From positions 13,010,715 through 13,074,714 of the forward strand of contig CM072514.1 in NCBI GenBank assembly GCA_036898135.1: a stretch of DNA of 64,000 nt. The letters are read 5' to 3'. A program made the position numbers and the translations under genes. The notes below the pieces were generated by a model. It was not told the origin of the DNA. It saw only the letters and a list, made by a program, of their open reading frames with translations, and did no database searches. This DNA comes from Oncomelania hupensis. Lineage: Eukaryota > Mollusca > Gastropoda > Littorinimorpha > Pomatiopsidae. Of this stretch, positions 22,128 to 32,570 are shown in pieces; the stretch's first letter is position 1; each line of letters begins with the position of its first letter.

Positions 22128-22587
22128 TAGGATGTCCCAAAAGTAGGTTTACAGTTATAAAACTACCTTTTATATGATGGAAGTTACCTGCTTAGTACTA
22201 CCAATATAAAACATTCCTCACAGTCACAGTATAAATCTGACTTACATAAACAGCTTTTTCCTTGCTGATTGTAATTTATTTTATTATGTAAAGCTACGAC
22301 CTCCGGGTTACGGGACAGGATAGGATAGGATGTAAAGCTAACTTTTTACTTGATGATATTTTTTTAATTTCAGGGTTAATGTCGAACAATTTAAATCAAG
22401 AGCAAAGGAAATAGATATTAAAGCAGTATTGGAAGTCTGAAAATTTGAAGAATGTTTCAATGTTGAAGGAGGACATTTTGAGCATCTGAGAGATTAAATT
22501 GTTTATGTTTATGTTAACAGGTATAACGAATTTCCTGCTGTTTTAGGTCGAATTTTCAAATAAATAGTCTACTTTTGAGCCACCCTG
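22128..22587 (+). mobile_element. mariner-like internal-deletion derivative (MITE)
   Basis: The ends are imperfect inverted repeats: left AGGATGTCCCAAAAGTAG, right (reverse complement) AGGGTGGCTCAAAAGTAG. TA dinucleotides stand on both sides (22126-22127 and 22588-22589), as for Tc1/mariner elements. Inside, from an ATG at 22379, are the words SNNLNQEQRK and ILKQYWKSEN, like the N-terminal DNA-binding part of mariner-type transposases. About 100 bases further, in another frame, is VEGGHFEHLRD and a stop, like such a protein's C-terminus. The catalytic middle is absent, so the element is non-autonomous. A tiny LINE tail is inserted at 22297. Confidence 0.75.
22297..22330 (+). mobile_element. 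34-bp RTE-like LINE 3' end with target duplication
   Basis: The bases CGACCTCCGGGTTACGGGAC followed by AGGATAGGATAGGA equal the last coding bases and tail of the LINEs in this window. The 10-bp word TGTAAAGCTA flanks it exactly at 22287-22296 and 22331-22340. Confidence 0.9.
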
Positions 22588-22589
22588 TA

Positions 22590-23423
22590 TATGCCTAGGC
22601 AAAAATAAATCAGTCCAACCGAGTCCAACTGAGTCCATCTGAGAAAGCTAAAGAGCTACAGTATCAACTATGAATCTTTCTTTCGTTATTTATTTTGTGA
22701 CGAGATTACTGGGGAAGTTTCACCGTTGGAACATTGAAAGATTATATAATCTTTACTTAAACCGACCGGTAACCTTTGAATGTATAGGCAGTCTTCCTTG
22801 TTGCGTAAACACGCAACTGTGGCTACTATACATTCTTTCGCAGCGATGCTATTTTTAGAATCAACATTGGTGCTATGAAAAGGCACATAAACAAATGAAT
22901 CGATCGATTTTGTAGTATATTCAAACCGTGTGTTTGAAAGAGGCTATTTTGGAGGGCTTAATGATTTCTTGTTTTAATCATTTCTTCTTTTTTTTCCTGT
23001 GGGGCGACACTCACCGCGAAATTGAAAAGGATTAGTCACCCTGACATGTGTGATCTCGAGGCCCTTTAAGTTGCAATGAGATTGAAATTCCGCGTTCCGA
23101 TATAGGCAAACAGGCACAATAATATCGCACACAGCCAAACAAAAAGAATGGATCGTACATCAACGTTTCATCAATCTGTCGATACCCGTAGCCTGTACGG
23201 GGTGAAACTGGAAAATTACAAGTCAGCATTCGGATATAGCCAGGCAATAAGTACGACTGACAGACAAATGATGATATCACAGATAGGCAAACAATGATAT
23301 CATAAGGAGACAAACAGTGTTTAGAGAACGCCAGTGATAAAGGCGTCTCTCCTAACTAGAGGAGACTGGAGTTTATTGATGATAGCATTTTGGATGTAAT
23401 CATCAGGCGCTTTCCTCTGAGGA
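22590..23423. other. unassigned DNA
   Basis: Short frames are present on both strands, none recognisable. Confidence 0.3.
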
Positions 23424-23711
23424 GTGTCGGATAGCGCAGTGGTTGGAGCACTCGCTACTGTGTCGCAAGTTAAGCACCATCCAGTGCGGTTAGCATTTGG
23501 ATGGGTGACCGCGAACTGTGAAGCGACAAATAACAACGCCCCCAGTTGACTCAACTGTGACTGAGTGCCTACTCTCTTAAGGGTGGGGAAGGTAAAGCAG
23601 CGAGGGAGAGGGATGGGCATCACCCTCATTACGCTGGCCCAAGATAAGTGTGATCTCCAACATCACGCTCCCCTACGGCCACAAGGCTATGGGACTACCT
23701 TTACCTTTTTA
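23424..23711 (+). mobile_element. 5S rRNA-derived SINE, copy 1
   Basis: The head combines an A-box-like GATAGCGCAGTGGTTGG with a segment closely resembling the internal promoter of 5S rRNA: GTTAAGCA at 23469-23476 and GGTTAG followed by TTGGATGGGTGACC within 23488-23510. A body of about 190 bp follows, ending in TTTACC units. A second copy lies reversed at 63030-63316 and a partial third at 63725-63814. Flanking sequences differ, so this is a dispersed retroposon, not a 5S gene. Confidence 0.85.
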
Positions 23712-23835
23712 CCTCAAGGACTGATAAGACACAAGACAAGGCACTATATGTACAACAGGTCTCCGCAGTTTTGGAGTGGGAGGAAGGGCGGAGAGGGTGA
23801 GAGAGGTGGGCATTAACATGTAAAAAGCTGAGTAC

Positions 23836-23916
23836 AACACACACACACACACACACAGACACACACACACACAAACACCCAAACACACACAAACACACAC
23901 ACACAAACACACACAT
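23836..23916. repeat. CA microsatellite
   Basis: Interrupted CA repeat (ACACACAAACAC units) bordering the palindrome cluster on its left. Confidence 0.92.
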
Positions 23917-23934
23917 TCGTGTATTCATGTTTAA

Positions 23935-24135
23935 ATGGGGTCCTTTGACCTAATTCGCCGCCTAAGAGGCAAATTTCTTCAAAAAAGACACCTTTTTGCC
24001 AGAAGTTTGACCTAATTCCTCTCTCCTAAGAGACGAAGTAGGTCAAGTTTGTTCAAAAAAGCACCTTTTTCGCAAAAAGTTTGACCTAATTCCTCGCCTA
24101 TTAGGGACGAAGTAGGTCAAGTTTGTTCAAAAACA
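23935..24135. repeat. tandem units of about 65-75 bp
   Basis: Three diverged units share TTTGACCTAATTC, CTAAGAGACGAAGTAGGTC-like words and CACCTTTTT. Each unit contains both GACCTAATTC and GAAGTAGGTC, so it can fold back on itself. Confidence 0.75.
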
Positions 24136-24139
24136 CAGC

Positions 24140-24392
24140 TAGGATAAGGAACTTTCCTCGACGATTAGGGTAAGGCAGTGCCTCGACGATTAGGGTAAGG
24201 CAGTGCCTCGACGATTAGGGTAAGGCAGTGCCTCGAAAAAGGGTTAGGGTCAGGGCTAGTTGCAGCGCTGCAACTAGCCCTGACCCTAACCCTTTTCGAG
24301 GCACTGCCTTACCCTAATCGTCGAGGCACTGCCTTACCCTAATCGTCGAGGCACTGCCTTACCCTAATCGTCGAGGAAAGTTCCTTATCCTA
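24140..24392. repeat. 253-bp nearly perfect palindrome with internal 25-bp repeats
   Basis: The two halves are reverse complements apart from one run of five A against four T. The centre is GCAGCGCTGC near 24266-24275. Each arm has three tandem 25-bp units containing CGACGATTAGGGTAAGGCAG, and next to the centre the telomere-like GGGTTAGGGT. Confidence 0.95.
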
Positions 24393-24403
24393 CCCGTCTG
24401 GAA

Positions 24404-24640
24404 GATGCACTACAACTACACCAGGTCAAGTGTACTTGTAGTGCATGTGCACTACAACTACACTTGACCTGGTGTAGTTGTAGTGCACATGCACTACAAC
24501 TACACTTGGCCAAGTGTACTTTAAGTGCACATGCACTACAACTGCACTTCGCGAAGTGAACTTTAAGTACACATGCACTACAACTGCACTTCCATGCACT
24601 ACAACTGCACTTGCATGCACTTAAAGAGCACTTGCGAGCA
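24404..24640. repeat. cluster of nested short palindromes
   Basis: The word GTGCACTACAACTACACTTG and its reverse complement alternate several times, with small self-complementary cores such as CTTGGCCAAG and CTTCGCGAAG. Confidence 0.85.
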
Positions 24641-24740
24641 CTTTGAAAAAGTGGGGCCCTGAAAAAAAGTGGGGTCCTAGCAAAAGACCCCATTTATGAC
24701 TAAATCAACACAGTCGAGTCCCCACTTTGACATAAATACA

Positions 24741-25065
24741 CGTGCACACACACACACACACAACCGTGTAGAAACGCCGTTGTGATGACTTTCATGAAAC
24801 TCTACATACGTTACCTTGACATTTTTGACGCTAACCCTAACCCTTAACCTAACCCTAAACCTAACACAGCCATAACCCTAACTGAACACTGTTTTGACAT
24901 CAAAATTACGGGGTCCGTCAAAAGAAAGTACGTAGAGGTTCAAGTGTATGTCAGAATAACGGCGTTTCTACCTAGACACACACACACACACACGCACACA
25001 CACACACACACACCCACACCCACACCCACCCACACACCCACACACCCACACACACACACACGTAC

Positions 25066-25110
<45 letters not shown>
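24741..25110. repeat. inverted-repeat element with CCCTAA motifs between CA and CT microsatellites
   Basis: The 14-bp word GTAGAAACGCCGTT at 24768-24781 is matched by its reverse complement at 24958-24971. Between them are CCCTAACCC, CCCTAAACC and similar telomere-like words. CA repeats lie outside at about 24741-24762 and 24976-25062, and a CT repeat at about 25071-25107. Confidence 0.8.
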
Positions 25111-25112
<2 letters not shown>

Positions 25113-26162
25113 GTCCTAGCTGTTTGATCTTGTTTTGTCTATGACTTGGCTGAAAGCCCCTCGGAGCTTACAACCGTAAATAAACTTGAAACTTGAAACT
25201 GACCAGGCTAGTGATATCGCCAGATATGACGACGTTGGCTGACACCACTATCACGACTAGGCAATTATGTATTAGGGTACGGTATTGTTGTGCCTTGACA
25301 GCCTCTGCTGACACGGATACTGTGATACTGATACCCATAGTTATAATTATGAAGGGGCTGACGTGTAGGGATCTAGTAGGACCTACGTACGGGGTTTAGT
25401 TCAGTGCCCTCAGGGTCTTTAAAGGCAAGTCAAGAAATCTGTTGTACCCACGTTGGAGAATTCGTACAGCACGCTGCATCTCAGCAAATAGAAAATGTTT
25501 TAAAACAAAGAAAAAATAACACAGGAAATCACAAGATAACCAGTACTAAAACTATATTTGTTCTATGATACATCAGACATTCAACTTTACATCTACACAC
25601 AGTCCGGCATGTTGATGCATCGTGCGGTTCCGCGAAACACTGAGCTATATACCCGGTCTGCAAATGGTCGTTCGTTAGGTAAAAGTTAGAGTCTCCTCCG
25701 ACACCTTACATTTAGGACACTATAGTATTCAAATGGTGAAAAGGGACATGTAAAAGACATAGTATTCGTCTGGCTTTTCAATCCACATGTCTGTGGCAAA
25801 GAGAGTGGCCACGAGCTGACCGTCTCCATTATAACGTGGTCAGTCACCGCCCGCTGGCTGAATTTGAAGCGGCCAGCTTCTCTGGTCACTTACCAACAAG
25901 GACGCGGTGAATACAGGTGTTGAACAATGATAATGGATAGAGTTACCACGGGCAGGAACAAATTGCACCGATGTTTCAGCAATCCGCAGGGACTGGGTCG
26001 GCTTAAGTGTGACTATAGATAAAAGTTCTTGACAGTGAAATACAGTAATACAAAAAGCTGACCAGACTTTTGGTACTCTTTGAATTTTTAGGCTACCAGA
26101 TGACCAGATGGTACTCTTTGAACTTTTGTTATTTTATAGAAACAAAGATTATGAGAGAAGGG

Positions 26163-26194
<32 letters not shown>

Positions 26195-27610
26195 AACAAA
26201 CGGACAAAAGATACATAAAAAAAAAGAAGTGAGGAAGAAGTAAATAAGAAAGAAATAAAGGAAAGAAGAAAGAATTCAGAAAACGAAAGCTACATGGACA
26301 TCAGATTTGGAACTTCTGCAAATTTCTATAGCACCAACAGCATCATACTTCAATGTGTAGACAGTATGTGTCCAAGGGCAATTCTTTTAGGTAAATGTTA
26401 TTTTTTTCCTTCAGCTTCCTAATTATTTTAGATTTAAAACATTTAGGACGTTAAGTTTCATCCATCTCTTATTTAAAAAAAACAAAAAAAAAAAACACCA
26501 CAGCATCCTTCATTGGCTGTATGTATGCTATCCTTTGAAACTGTTTACATTGTGCTTGCCGTGATAACCCAAATGTGCAGTTAATATATATGCTCGGCAC
26601 TTCGCTAAGAAAAACATCTCCACCTTGTTGCTTGTTATTTTACGATAGTGGCGAAATAAGGCATGCCTTCTTGACACGTGATAACAGCTATTAAGCGGTC
26701 GTTAATTCTTCCTTATCGTACTCACTTGGTGGCTTCTCCATATGAATCAGGGGCCTGTTGGATGTTGTGCTGTTGATACCATCCTATTTACACAGCTAGC
26801 TTCCAACCCAAAACGAGGGTCCATTGCTCCAAGTTTCAACAAATCTAGCTCTGTTTTCTCCCAAATCTTTTCTGGAGGGCTTAAATGCTGAGAATCTGGT
26901 GGCGACAATAAATATAGCGCTAACTTTAACCCTAAATATCCAAATTAGCCATGAAATTCCAATCAGTGATTCGGTCCATGCTTCTAACAGTCTACGAACG
27001 CCAGATTTTAGTCGTTTACCTGATGCTTTGCTCTCATATTTTAAAGAGAAAATAAATGTTTTTGTCCCTCAATGCTCAGTATTTCCAGTATTCTGTCTTA
27101 CCGCTGTTGTAGCATAGTGGAAAATACAACCAAAGGTAATTCACAGTCGTGGGAGCATGAGGTATGCGTCCCATCCAAACTATTTTCTCCTACGCGATGA
27201 AACAAACGTTTAAGAATATTCTCTGTAAAAGCACTAAGCTGTATACATCGTGTGTGGATGATGAGAAACTTACGCAGATATCACAGGCGCCCACCTCGGG
27301 ATCTGAGAGTGTCTCTCTATCTCTCTCTTCTCCCTCTTGGGTGCCTGACTAATGGGGACCCGTCATGCAGATGAAACGCATAGAAAAGTGTGGCAGGAGA
27401 TAATTGTATGTTGACAGCTAATCCCACATGACAGCCGGCGACAGAAGTTAGCTGTAACAAGATGCAGTCAGCTGTGATAGCAACCAAATAATTGCATGCA
27501 TTCTACAGCTCACAACATGGCACCTCAATCTGTCTTTGTGTCTGCACTCAACAACTGCACCTACGTAGGCAAGGACAAACATAATTTATATTGTATACAG
27601 GAATGCATGC
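25111..27610. other. 2.5 kb of unassigned DNA
   Basis: A small GA tract lies at about 26164-26190. The frame at 26824-27117 (97 codons) is not recognisable. TAAATAAACTTGAAACTTG near 25175 looks like the tail of a small interspersed repeat. I see no exon or RNA gene that I could defend. Confidence 0.35.
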
Positions 27611-27624
27611 GCGTAGGCGCACGT

Positions 27625-27660
27625 ACACACACACACACACACACACGCACGCACGCACCC
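27625..27660. repeat. CA/GCAC microsatellite
   Basis: A short CA run followed by GCAC units directly precedes LINE D. Confidence 0.8.
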
Positions 27661-27665
27661 ATACA

Positions 27666-27963
27666 TAGAGATAATATGCTCACAGTGGTGAAGAAACAGA
27701 AGCTCCGATCGTATGGCCACGTCACCAGATCACCAGGCCTTGCAAAAACCATCCTGCAAGGCACAGTGCAAGGAGGCAAAAGAAGTGGGAGACCGAAAAA
27801 GAGGTGGGAGGACAACATTCGAGAATGGACTGGCTTTACACTGAGCGAAGCCATGAGGGTTGCTGATTACAAAGAAAGATGGAGTACGCTTAAACAATCA
27901 TCTGTGGCGCCCCAACGACCTTCGAGTTATAGGATAGGATAGGATAGGATAGGATAGGATAGG
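27666..27963 (+). pseudogene. RTE-like LINE D, 3' end only
   Basis: The frame reads LTVVKKQKLRSYGHVTRSPG, then LAKTILQGTVQGGK and KKRWEDNIREWTGF, the conserved C-terminus of the LINE family, and ends in GGATA units (about 27930-27963). It is a strongly 5'-truncated copy. Confidence 0.88.
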
Positions 27964-28030
27964 ACATCCCACACGCACGTCTTCCTTCTCAACCACATAC
28001 CTTTAGAATCCCCTTTCAACGAATTCGGGT

Positions 28031-28095
<65 letters not shown>

Positions 28096-29062
28096 TCTCT
28101 TCTCTCTCTCATATCAACATTATTCGTGATAAAATGGAAAGAGAGGAACATCCCCATGAAAGAAACGGAAGCCACAAGGACCGGAAGAAGCGAAAGTGAT
28201 CCAAGGACGAAAATAGCCCCTGCAGATGGCAATGACCAATCAGAGATCACGTACATTCGTGCATTATCTCCACCCAGCCAATCGTCGCCGTCGTTACAAA
28301 TTGTTTATGAAAGGTTTGTCACGTTCTTTTTCCATAAAACCAGCTCGAAAAGCAAAATACGCGTTCGATAATGTATTTATCATGAAAAGAACTGACGGGA
28401 ACAAAAAAGATAGCAAAATACGCGTTCGATTCTGGATTTTCTTCTTACAAGTAATGGTTATAGAAAGAAAAGTTTTTTTTGTTTTACAAGAAAGGAGAGT
28501 CCATTGTATTAAAATAGTGCATTACCCAGTCCAAAGAAATATGCTAAAATCACCATAAATTTGGGATGCACAAGTTAAGGCTACTGCATCAGGGCGGTTG
28601 TTTGAATGAGTTAAAGCACGTGAATAATATGTTCATTGTGCAAAACATCGTCTATAGAGTCCTTAAAGAAAGACAGTTCCTGTGAGAAGAAGTCGGTGTC
28701 TCGCCCAAACAGATGCGACTGGATTGTTTTGATGGCCTCTTTGTATATAATCTTTATTAGATGCTATTCTCCGGAGAATGATGGGATGTTCAACTCATAA
28801 GCAGTCACTTTCTAAACAACAGTGTTCTAAACTACCTACACTGCAATGTTATATTTTATAAACGTTTAGGGCAATGAATTCCCATTCAAAGTAAGGACCC
28901 TTTCTATTTGTGTTGCCAACAGCCGAACTGTTGAAACTCTTTTCGCATGAAGATGGTGTTCCTGAGGACTTCATTCTGGCGTCTTATTACGCCTTGGAAA
29001 AATCAGTCCCTTCATGTTCAGCAAGCCCAGCTGAACCACTGACGGGCTGAGCACACAGCGAA
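27964..29062. other. CT microsatellite and unassigned DNA
   Basis: A CT repeat runs at about 28034-28110. The word AGCAAAATACGCGTTCGAT occurs twice, near 28350 and 28412. No gene is recognised. Confidence 0.4.
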
Positions 29063-30094
29063 ATGGCCACCTGTATCTATGGCTCACATCTTTATATCTA
29101 TGGCTCACATCTGTATCTATGGCTCACATCTGTATCTATGGCTCACATCTGTATCTATGGCTCACATCTTTATATCTATGGCTCACATCTGTATCTATGG
29201 CTCACATCTGTATCTATGGCTCACATCTTTATATCTATGGCTCACATCTGTATCTATGGCTCACATCTTTATATCTATGGCTCACATCTGTATCTATGGC
29301 TCACATCTTTATATCTATGGCTCACATCTGTATCTATGGCTCACATCTGTATCTATGGCTCACATCTGTATCTATGGCTCACATCTTTATATCTATGGCT
29401 CACATCTGTATCTATGGCTCACATCTGTATCTATGGCTCACATCTTTATATCTATGGCTCACATCTGTATCTATGGCTCACATCTGTATCTATGGCTCAC
29501 ATCTTTATATCTATGGCTCACATCTGTATCTATGGCTCACATCTTTATATCTGTGGCTCACATCTGTATCTATGGCTCACATCTTTATATCTATGGCTCA
29601 CATCTGTATCTATGGCTCACATCTGTATCTATGGCTCACATCTGTATCTATGGCTCACATCTTTATATCTATGGCTCACATCTGTATCTATGGCTCACAT
29701 CTGTATCTATGGCTCACATCTGTATCTATGGCTCACACCTGTATCTATGGCTCACATCTTTATATCTATGGCTCACATCTGTATCTATGGCTCACATCTG
29801 TATCTATGGCTCACATCTGTATCTATGGCTCACATCTTTATATCTATGGCTCACATCTGTATCTATGGCTCACATCTGTATCTATGGCTCACACCTGTAT
29901 CTATGGCTCACATCTTTATATCTATGGCTCACATCTGTATCTATGGCTCACATCTGTATCTATGGCTCACATCTTTATATCTATGGCTCACATCTGTATC
30001 TATGGCTCACATCTGTATCTATGGCTCACATCTTTATATCTATGGCTCACATCTGTATCCATGGCTCACATCTGTATCTATGGCTCACATCTAC
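29063..30094 (+). repeat. 19/21-bp minisatellite of about 50 units
   Basis: Two unit types alternate: ATGGCTCACATCTGTATCT (19 bp) and the 21-bp form with CTTTATATCT. The array is about 1.03 kb and very uniform, with a few point variants such as CACACCTGT and CTGTGGC. No unit contains a stop in any + strand frame, so three overlapping frames of about 350 codons are open. These are products of the repeat and not genes. Confidence 0.95.
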
Positions 30095-30876
30095 CTATCA
30101 AATGCAAACCACTGTCAGCAGAGAATGAGAGATGGATATTTGCGGTCATTCCCTGAGAACGGCCTCTAATAAAGATTATATCCAAAGATGATGTCAACAA
30201 ATCTCCAATGCCATCTCGGTGGGCGAAGCACCTACTAAAGGTGTTCTGCCTGAACTTTCCATCTCCCCTAGCCCTGTGAGAGCAACCTTCTGCCGCACAT
30301 AGAGGTGGAATTAAGGTTTATTGGGAGCCGGGCATTGCCAGTTCTAAGTGTCAGAGATCCGATCCTCGAAAGCGTGGGCTTGAGACTAGAGCATTTTAAA
30401 GTATGTCAATTCAGTTCAATAGTTTATTTCATGTCTTTACACGTAACCAAAGGGGGGTGGGTGAGAGGGGAGGGAGAGAGGGGGGAAGAAAGGAGAGGGA
30501 GAGAGCGGGGGGGGGGGGAGGGGGGTAGAGAGAGACTTCGAAACTCTTTTTAAAATTAGGGATTAAGATTTTAACTAATTAAAAAGTATAATCTTCAAAT
30601 CTGTCCCTTTACAGATTAACATAATGCATAACGAACCCTTTAGCATTAAATTGATAAATCATACAACACACACATGCGCGCGCACACATACACGCACCCA
30701 CAGAGAAAGAAAGAGAGAGAGAAAGAGGGAGAGAGAAAGAGAAAGCTATTAAAATTAGCCTAAATATAAACTAACATCTCTAAACAGATGCTATAGTTTA
30801 CACACCACCACCATCACCTTCATCATCATCTTTACAGAATCTTGAGAGAGAGAGGGAGAGAGAGAGAGAGAGAGTG
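30095..30876. other. unassigned DNA with purine-rich tracts
   Basis: G-rich DNA lies at about 30450-30530, and GA repeats at about 30708-30745 and 30843-30874. LTR copy 2 is inserted at the end of the last GA tract. Confidence 0.45.
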
Positions 30877-32403
30877 TGTCACGTGGGGTTTATGGGCTCT
30901 GCACAATGGAATTATGGACCCTCACGTTTATTCGGTGGGAACTGCTAGTAAGTCACCCTATGAATTACTTTAATAAATTTATTTGTTTAGCTCGTTCTGT
31001 GTTAAGGTTGGGGTACAGAAATAGATAGAAAAATGGTAAAAGATTACTGTCACACTAGCTTTCACAAGGCTATGAATCATATGTAGTCCAGCCACTTGAT
31101 AACAGTTAAAATCACACATTTATTTCTTCTACTCTATACAAGATTCTCTAAGTACTAATCTAACTTAAAAAGTCTCAGTTACTGCTAATAGTTCGATCGC
31201 TGATAGTCTAGGCAGCTGTTATATCTTCCTCGGGCACTTGCTATTATATTTCTGTAGATTTGGACTACTGTGGTCCGTTTTACAGTTTCTGAAGAGTTGG
31301 ACTACTGTGGTCCGCTTTACAGTTTCTGAAGAGTTTAAGTGCACCTTCGTTGATTACACTTAACTTTCTGATGGTGCGGTCGAAGTCCTTCTGTGAGGTA
31401 GCTTCTGGTACACCTTTGTCGTTGTGTAGTTGGGTTCCCTTGCCACGCTGTGGGGTCTGACAGGGTGTTTTTCAAGGTAGCTCTTTCCGACTTGTGCGGT
31501 AGAGGCTCCTCAACCAACTAGTCGTTTCTGTGGAGTGGGGTGCACAGGATAGCTCGGGATAGCTCGGGATAGCTCGCCTGCTCGTCTGTAATATAAGAGA
31601 CGAAATTCTGCACAACCCTGAATAATCGGTTTGTGCAGAGCGTCTCACTGAAAGCCAAAGTAGCCCTCAGTGATAGCTCCACATCTCTATACATAAGCGA
31701 CGAACATTCTGCTACTTCCGGGGTCCACTGGAATCTCACTCTAAATTCCTATACATACATAAATATCAATCGTGTCTAACTATACACATACAGAATTAAT
31801 AATATTATAAACATTCAGTGGTACAGCCACTGGTCTGCAAACATACATATAAGTTAAACAACAGTACGGGATACAACATGGCGGCGCAACCGGTCGTGTT
31901 GAGCCTCGTGGTCGGCTCTTCCACGTGGTACGGCTAATTCGGATTAATAATTCACATTTATGCATAGCAAATTCTTCAAACATAATTTCAACAATAATAT
32001 AAATATAGCACGATGAAACAGAAGGGTGTTCATTTACCTGCTTGACAAGTTCAGGCCCGTGGTGACTTGATAGAACTCTAAGATTCTAAAGTCCTGCTTC
32101 CTGGTCTATGAGTGAAGAGATTTCTCTACTGTGGAGATGTTGACTCTTCCTCGTCTCACACACGACTGATTCAAACTGTGCTAGGATCTGACACAGTAAA
32201 ACTGCTCTACCCGCTAAGCTGAGCTCTCATTGGTTAAAACGGTCAAATTCAAAGCTCAAGTGCTGACTCACTGCGTTGTGTGTGGCTAGCTCGCTGTGTG
32301 TGGCCTTAATTGCTGCTGTGTAATCTACTGACTCTCTACTGTTACAAAGACTACACATGGCTAAGCAGTAATAAGCAGAGTTACAACTAGCCAGTTCATG
32401 ACA
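30877..32403 (-). repeat. 3' LTR of LTR copy 2
   Basis: This long form includes the block of about 450 bp absent from copy 1. It has TGACTCA at 32264-32270. Confidence 0.92.
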
Positions 32404-32570
32404 GGCTCCCTCAACTGAAAAAAGGCGATGACTACTGGATTCGACCTTTTTCTACTATAGAGCCTAGTTTAACACTGCACTATCCTAGGGTCCTATTTAC
32501 AAACTAATTAAGTTGCTCTACCTGAGCTGCAATGCTGTGCCAGGTAGCTATGGACACTAGTGACAGGGTT

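Noticed and set aside
23460..23515. 5S rRNA gene
   Set aside because: Only the promoter part resembles 5S; the rest is a shared SINE body with a short tandem tail.
24830..24890. True telomere end
   Set aside because: CCCTAA words are few, irregular and internal, lying within an inverted-repeat element.
26824..27117. 97-codon frame as a possible exon
   Set aside because: No recognisable domain, no convincing splice context and A/T-rich composition.
29063..30169. Three overlapping frames of 345-368 codons
   Set aside because: Products of a 19/21-bp tandem repeat without stop codons; no codon or domain structure.
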